In this document: in pieces, positions 58,002 through 64,000 of the stretch
How the letters are laid out: each line of letters begins with the position of its first letter
How positions within the stretch are numbered: the first letter of the stretch is position 1
Assembly: GCA_032164295.1 (NCBI GenBank)
Contig: JAJHTX010000001.1
Coordinates: 1,922,001-1,986,000, forward strand
DNA: 64,000 bases
Source: Inonotus obliquus
Lineage: Eukaryota; Basidiomycota; Agaricomycetes; Hymenochaetales; Hymenochaetaceae
Direction of reading: 5' to 3'
Made by a program: the position numbers and the translations under genes
The notes under the pieces: generated by a model
What the model was told of the DNA's origin: nothing
Database searches by the model: none
Seen by the model: the letters and a program-made list of their open reading frames with translations, nothing else

Positions 58002-59614
58002 CTAAGAACCATTCATCGTCCCATCGTCCGATAATCTTGGGCGCTTGTTCTGTGAGTTGATGCCAAGACCAATGCCGCGAGCCTCAAGGACCTCCATAGC
58101 CATCTTAGCGGCGCCCTCTGTGGTCTTTTTGGGCCGAGCCCGAGTTCTACGGAGTGCGCCAAAAGCCTGGGCCTTGATTACAGCAAGTGTGCTTGAGATA
58201 GGTGGGTGTCCAGAGGGTGAAGGCGAACGAGATGACTGGTCGCCTCCGTTAGACAAGCTTGTGCCCCTTCGTCGCCGAACGCCACGAGGATCAGCACTAG
58301 GGACGCCTACTGGGCTGGCTCTGCTGCCCTCAGCGACCGGCATTACTTGCGGCATGGGACCGCCAAGCATCGGCCGCTCAGGACCCGTCGCCGCTCGACG
58401 GCGGGTTAGCGCATAAACATCTGCCGTTCCACCATGAAGAGTTATTTCGGGGGCGGGTACAGTCATGCGGCGGTGGTATTCGGTGTCGTTTCGTTCCTGA
58501 CCTTCGGTGGAGAAAACAAATTGAAACTGAGAGTTAACTGAGGAAGCCGAAGAGCCATTGTGAGGACTCGATAAGGTAGGAGAAATCGAACGATCATTGC
58601 TATTCATTAAATAGGAAACTTGGTCGACTCCTGGAACGGTGCTTTTGTGCGCATCCATGAGTGTCGGAGGGTAACGGGGTCCGTAAGCAGGGTCAGCGGA
58701 TGTGATGGTCGGTGAAGGAATAAAGGCAGGTGAATGGCCCGTGGAACCATTCTCGCCTGCAGTTGATTCGGTGCCGGAGGGACCGGCCTGGTTAACGCCC
58801 GTATGCCAAGCATTGTCCCGAACATGGCCCGCCATGCCATTGAAAGCATATTGGTTCATCTTAGCCATTCCCATAGCACTTGCAGAGGCGCGACCATTCG
58901 CATCCCCTTCGTGGGTGTGGGTCATGAACTGCATTGCGGGCGAGCGTTCGCCGTACGCATTAGCAGAGGGATCGTGATAGGGATTCTGATGGATGGCGGT
59001 AACAGATGCTTCTTGAGCGTATTGCTGCACTCGCTGGTTGAGGCCGTCGGCTGGAGAAGAGTAGGCTACGGGATTGGGGAGCGGGGTAGTCACCGGAGTG
59101 CCAAGCGAGCTGCTTGTTGCTCCCGGATTTGCATTGGACGTGACTGCATTGAACGATGGCGGTGGAGGCGGAAAATCGTCCAAATGGGGGTCGTCACTAG
59201 CCTTCCTCGCGTGCCATAGAGCTCTGAGATATTTGTCCCTCTCTCTACTCTCATGCCGAAGAGTCTCAAGCGCCGTCGTAAGGCGTTGATTTTCCTGGCG
59301 TAAGTCGGTGGCTTCAGCACGAGCCTCCCGACAAGAGTCCTGGAGCTGAACGACGACTGCCTCTAAACTGGTCACTGACAAGTATATGCATTTAGTCAGT
59401 TAAGAAAGGCGCAAAATACCCGCGATAGCAACCAACCTGTCTCTTCAAGCGTCGCGATATAATTTGCGCGACGGGCACGGAAAGCAGCCTGAGCGTCGGC
59501 ATTCTTCTTTTTCCTGAGTGCAATTTCTGACATCTTGTCGAGCCTGTCTATGTCTGGAGCATTCGGGGACAGCTTCGATGGGGAGGGCGGCTGCGTGTTG
59601 GGCGTCTTTGGCAT
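58002..59614 (-). CDS. bZIP transcription factor
   Basis: Two exons (59614-59437, 59374-58002), 516 residues. The basic region reads RKKKNADAQAAFRARRANYI (about residues 36-55) with the Asn-x-x-Ala-x-x-x-x-Arg pattern of bZIP proteins, joined across the intron to a leucine-type coiled coil (VTSLEAVVVQLQDS, DLRQENQRL). The rest is disordered: Pro, Ser, Asn and Gly-rich, with a basic patch GVRRRRGTS and a nuclear-type C-terminus (NKRPRLSDDG). The subgroup is not clear to me; the Ala-Asp-Ala-Gln-Ala-Ala-Phe-Arg basic region occurs in fungal bZIPs distinct from HapX and Gcn4. Start at 59614 precedes a PKTP-rich N-terminus. An in-frame ATG at 59782 would add an unlikely hydrophobic leader. It is tandem to APC4, with 615 bp of promoter between. 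Confidence 0.85.
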
Positions 59615-60229
59615 AGGGTGGACGGGGAGGAAGATGCTTAGGAAGGAAGAAGGGCCAGTTTGAGGGAGTATGTATAGCGGAATTGAAAAAAGGGAAATAA
59701 AAATGGGGAGAAATACACGCGCCGGGGAATATGAAGTAGTGTCCGCGGTGGACCGCCCAAGCAGACTCAGACTCACACCCACACAGCCGGGCAGCCAGAG
59801 ATGGCTGGAACAAGAAGAAGAGGCAAGAGGCGAACGCCTGCCACAAAGAGCGTGGAGGACGAGTGCAGCCGCGAGAAGAGGATGGGAGGGAGGGAGGGAG
59901 GGAAAGAGAAGAAGGAAGGAAGGAAGGGAGGATAGAGAGGCGACGGAAATGAATTCAAATTCAAATTAAATATATTATTATTATACCATAATCTAATCAT
60001 ATATATTTATTATACCGGCACATCTACCCGCCTCCCGACCGATCACCCGGTCACCATAACGTCACAAGGTCACACACTCTCGACCGAACAGCCGTAGCCA
60101 ATGTATTCAGCTCGCCTATCACATCTGGTTTAGCATACAGTTCTTCCATGTTATTTTCCATCAGTCTCCAATTTACCCCTTTTCTATTCAGTCCTTTGCG
60201 GTCCGACTGTCCTCATTTACCGCACAGCC
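59615..60229. promoter_or_regulatory. bZIP gene upstream region with simple repeats
   Basis: 615 bp. From 59879 to 59938 the plus strand has GGGA and GGAA repeats (GAAGGAAGGAAGG), a pyrimidine tract for the leftward bZIP gene. A strongly AT-rich block with TATTATTATTATA and ATATATATTTATTATA runs from about 59960 to 60016. Both could affect promoter structure. No gene seen. Confidence 0.5.
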
Positions 60230-63200
60230 CTAAGGGTCCTCAGCCTCCTCCTCCTCCTCCGTCTCCTCTTCTTCCCCTTCAATATCAAGCATCTCCAATT
60301 CATTCCCGTTCCCATCCAACACACACGCCACACGTCGTCCAGGTCTCCCGTTCACTGCCAGGGCACCTTTTCTCTCCCCATCACTCCGCGTCAATTTCAA
60401 TGCGCGTTGTTTCCGGATAGGCGCGACCGGACACGGTACCTAATTTGGTTTCCAAGAGGAACGAGGCTCGTCAGCGTGATCACGGCGTGGCTGCCTCTTT
60501 GCTCCTTGCTTAAAAGAAGCTCACCTCCTTAGCCGACAGTTTGGCTACCGCCTCCGCCACGATGTCCTCTTGCCAAACACCGTTTACGTATCTTTCCAAG
60601 TCTACTTCGAAATAGTCGAGCCCGCCATAATCGACCGTACCAATCCGTTCTATCCCTGCGGCAAATCATCATCAGCAACAGGGTTCCCGCACTGAACTAA
60701 TGTGACAGTCGTGAAGGGGAGGCAGAGATAAAAGAAATCTCCACCTTCTTCCGCGTAACTCTGATACACGATGATGACGTTCTGTTCATCAAAAAAGTCC
60801 ATATCCAAGATATGAAAATCATCGTTCTCGAGCCCGCTAGTCTCCTCATCAGGACGGATTCCGCTCCGAGAACTGCAATCTAGAAGCGTAACAGCAACAG
60901 TGTGTTCCTGGCGAAAGTGTTTAGCAGACCGGTCGGAAGCTCGAATAATACACACTAGTGTTCAATAATTGTCAGTAGGGTAGATCATATGAGACGCTAT
61001 ACATTGGCGCCCTCACGAATTTCACGGTATTGCAAGAGCCCGTGTTCGCCTTTCTGTAACCGGATAGCTAGATGCTCCGTGAACGTCCCGAGCTACAAAG
61101 GAAAGAGTGCCTTCTTCAGTGGCTAAAAGTCAATCATAGCACTAGAACCCGACCTTCTCGTCACAGACCGCCCGTCTCCGAACTAATTGCGATGTCCTAG
61201 GACCATCCACGCGGCTCTGTAGTATTGTGCTCGCTCGTTCTAATCGGGATGGCATGCCCCATGGCTTTACAAAAAAGGATCTTGCGACTGCCTTTGCCGC
61301 CCGATCATATATTTTCTGGCACTTCTCCGCCAACGCGTGTACCAGCGCATCTAGATTCCGATCTAAGTGCGAGAGATCTTTCCTCCGTGTTATCTACGTG
61401 AAGTTTTTGAATGGGAATCAGTCCATTCGTACTCTTCGTAGTAGCTATTTTGCCGGAGAAGAGGAAGGGAAGCAGACGACGCACTGGAGGCCAGGTAAGA
61501 TTCGCAGGATCCGAAACAAACTCGCGGGCTCGATCAATAGAGGAACGAAGACTCATCGTGGGGGTGGCAGGGGCAATAGAGTCTATTGAGAACTGGGGTA
61601 CAGGTCCAACAAACCACTTGTCGATGGAGCTGACCACAAGACCTGACATCAGGTACTCGTTCACTTCCACTATGTCGTGGCGTGGAATTGACGCCGTATC
61701 GGTTGCATTGAGCCGACTTGTTTCTGAATGATGTTGAGATGCTGGTGAATGACGCTAAGGCTGGATCAAAGACCCACCATATCGCAGAAATCCCTGAAAT
61801 TCTACAAATCTATTTAGCTCTCTCCGAGCCGTTGCCGCTAACCATGCCGCGAGTATTATTCCCCGTGCAGCCAAACCAAGGCATTCATCAATCTCTGCGG
61901 TCGAGAGCCCGTACTTTCCACGTAGCTCAGGCCTAGAAATTGACAGTGAATTTCTTAGTCTCAAGGTGATTCACGCGGAGGTGGAACACACTCACAAGAG
62001 CGACCAGGCCCGCACCTCCTCCAACAGCAGGTGCAGGCGTTGACACGCAGGTGCAACTCGGGTCTCAGAATAATCGCGAAGCTCGAGAAGAGCCTCGCCT
62101 ACGCTGGTCTCCCATTTTTGAAAGCCCTTGACAACAAAATGAGTCCTGATACCCGAGATTGATTGTTCTGGATCCATACCCTTTCACTTGTCAGTTCTCC
62201 CGATTGATTATGATCTGACAGAGCGGGGGAAGACCTTCCCGTTGTGAGCAATACGGTTAGGTCGAATATCGCATTGACTTCCTCTTCGGCGGACAAAATG
62301 AGCAACACATAATAGTACCCCGGTAACATGATGACGTACGACTAAAGCGAGCCTGCCGCTCCTGCAGTCCTCGGACGTAGTTTGTGTTGAAATCCCGCGC
62401 GCCTGGATGTCCGTCTCCACCGAACCAAGCTCGTCTCATTTCTCGTACTACACGCATAGTGTACCAGGCAAGCTCTCGCGCAGCCGAGCAGTTCTCTGCC
62501 AAATGCCGCGTTGATGTCGCATTCAGCAAAGGAACCTCGATGGTGAACGGGAATACGTTGTTTAGAACAGGGGCATATTCTTGGATCCTGAATTCGGCAT
62601 GGACAAGCAGCGTATCCGCCTCGTTGTTTTTCATTATCGACTTCGCTTTGCAACCTGAGCCCAAACTAATGGCTCCAAGGGCATACGATCCGTCTAGGAA
62701 GCAATAAATTTGACCTGCGTTGTCCGCAGCAACAAGCAGACTGTCAACATTGGTGGAATCTTTTTCATCAAATTCGTCACCGGCTTTATTATCGCTTTCG
62801 CGCGGTGCAACACTGATGCCAGCCGCGAGGGGGTCAGAAGGAAGGGTAGGCCATGAGGAAATGATGGAAGGGAGTGACGAGGTCTTTGCACCTCGCCGGG
62901 TCTGACCACCTTGAAATGCGAATAGGTCTGAAGCACTATAGTAATCAAGTAAAGGAATGAGCAGTGCCTCAGAATAGGCGTATGCCTTTGCTTACTTTAG
63001 AGGAACGGTATCATCCTGTGGAGGGTAAAGCAATGGCTGACTCCGGATGAGGGATAGTGCAGATCCTGGCTAAAAGGAAGATACGCTTTCCCTGAGTACG
63101 TTGCACACTGGACAGTGTTTCCAGCACGTACCACAACATTTCCGCGCTTGAACGTGTCCGGTAGTTGTTTCTCGTCTTTTTTTATCTCTTTCTTGAACCA

Positions 63201-63676
63201 CCAAATCCCCGTTATTCGCAATGATGCCGGGTTATTTGAGAGGGACTGTATTGGTAGCGATTGTTCCTCTCGGCCATTCTGAAGTGAATGTAGAGTAAGT
63301 CGCAGCGGGCAGTGAGCAACCACGATAGTCTGACCTAAGAAAGAAGATGAAATTCCAGCCAAGGTCAAAGTACAACTTTGTGACTCGCAATCCGAGTAGA
63401 ACACTCACCATCGGGACTCCAATTGACCGCAGTGGCTTCATCTGGCACACCATCTCCCTTACTCAGATCGACTTCCCATTTCTTAGAGCCCTGCATCTTC
63501 CATAGACTCATCTTATCGTTGGATCCTACTCTTGATATGAGGATTACGAGGTCTTTGTCCGGACAGCAAGCTGTAAGGAATAGACGAGACTTGGCCTGCA
63601 ATCGGACGGTTGCCAGGGAAGAGATCGAGCCAGCGTCTGACTCCATCGTGGCTTCCACGAAGTTCCCCGTCTTCAA
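60230..63676 (-). CDS. APC4: Anaphase-promoting complex subunit 4
   Basis: Thirteen exons (63676-63409, 63334-63132, 63069-62996, 62935-62340, 62283-62180, 62126-61996, 61932-61778, 61723-61485, 61393-61154, 61092-61017, 60954-60745, 60655-60525, 60439-60230), 878 residues. Apc4 is a scaffold subunit of the APC/C ubiquitin ligase. The N-terminal WD40-like part shows CCPDKDLVILISRV and ATAVNWSPDGQTIVVAHCPL. The helical domain then shows FDLTVLLTTGRSSPALSD, LTSERGFQKWETSVGEALLE, DYSETRVAPACQRLHLLLEE and EYLMSGLVVSSIDKWFVGP. The second WD40-like part includes MDFFDEQNVIIVYQ and RRVACVLDGNGNELEMLDIE, and the tail is acidic (EEEEAEDP). Exon 11 end (60745) is the least sure join; the alternative retains a reading of about 30 more residues but no phase-matched donor. 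A later start at 63646 is possible. Confidence 0.85.
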
Positions 63677-64000
63677 TAGATTCTTGTTCTCGAATGATTG
63701 TCCAACGGGATCGCGGTTCGTCGGTCGAAACGCGCCTAAATTGCGAAGCGCCTCTAGTTTCGAGTCCTACTTTCTAAGTGTGAGAGAACACCAGCAGCCG
63801 GAGAGATACGCGTCGAAGATTCTTCTGAGACTGCCAGTCGCAGTTAGGCCCTCTGTCACTCAAGATCTATTCGAAATTGCTTTGTCGCGTTCAGCGGCGT
63901 CTAGCTGTTAGCAAGAGGGAGAAGCAGTGGTGGATTATATTGTTTGATTCTGGCACGCCTCGATGAGTCACACGAGATTGACGCGTCTGTCACACACTGA
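63677..64000. other. Upstream of APC4, window edge
   Basis: 324 bp at the right edge, presumably the APC4 promoter. The plus-strand ORF reaching 63911 is mostly a shadow of APC4 exon 1. No other feature seen. Confidence 0.4.

Noticed and set aside
1..64000. CRISPR arrays, rRNA, prophage, insertion sequences, secondary metabolite cluster
   Set aside because: No regularly spaced repeats, no rRNA-like blocks, no phage or IS genes, and no NRPS, PKS or terpene genes were seen; the window is eukaryotic core genome.

Overview
The window looks like a stretch of ordinary nuclear chromosome from a basidiomycete fungus, most likely an Agaricomycete; I cannot place the genus. The genes are dense, on both strands, and cut by many very short introns (mostly 45-70 nt, GT-AG, weak polypyrimidine tracts). 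Gene content is fungal: a HapX iron regulator, Gpi2, a Sls1-like mitochondrial factor, a RasGEF with its own GTPase-like domain. I see no prokaryotic operons, CRISPR arrays, rRNA or convincing tRNA genes. All exon joins were made by eye from splice sites, reading phase and family resemblance; they are predictions.

Layout. 1-6.7 kb: 3' end of a PPR protein gene, then hapX and the eIF3b gene in tandem on the minus strand. 6.7-19 kb: a 14-exon MFS transporter, a Sls1-like mitochondrial protein, then SPB1 (rRNA methyltransferase) and ELP4 (Elongator) divergent from a 207-bp shared promoter. 19-29 kb: a large unidentified single-pass membrane protein, an Ngl2-type nuclease and a Dbl-family RhoGEF. 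29.5-35.4 kb: a 20-exon M16 metalloprotease and a NUFIP1/Rsa1 snoRNP assembly factor, convergent. 35.4-36.2 kb: an AT-rich inverted-repeat element with a 7-bp target duplication, a probable non-autonomous DNA transposon. 36.7-54.9 kb: RPL16, the RasGEF, a SurE-like phosphatase, a GPI-anchored GH16 glucanase, RPS24, a small four-helix-type membrane protein, RPL15, ARP1 (dynactin), two small unidentified proteins and GPI2. 55-58 kb: a gene-poor tract. 58-64 kb: a bZIP regulator and APC4.

How the genes relate. Many products act on ribosomes and translation (eIF3b, Spb1, Elp4 through tRNA modification, Ngl2, NUFIP1/Rsa1, L16, S24, L15, and Sls1 in mitochondria). Others serve signalling and the surface (RhoGEF, RasGEF, GH16, Gpi2), iron control (HapX), dynein transport (Arp1) and cell-cycle proteolysis (Apc4). 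Nothing suggests co-regulated clusters beyond shared divergent promoters.

I did not find a clearly new biological system. The best leads are the transposon-like insertion 48 bp from the NUFIP1 start codon, the unidentified 1175-residue membrane protein, several microexons (12, 22 and 32 nt, and a start-codon-only exon) placed at functionally important residues, a GC-AG intron in SPB1, the GTPase-RasGEF fusion, and the gene-poor 55-58 kb tract.
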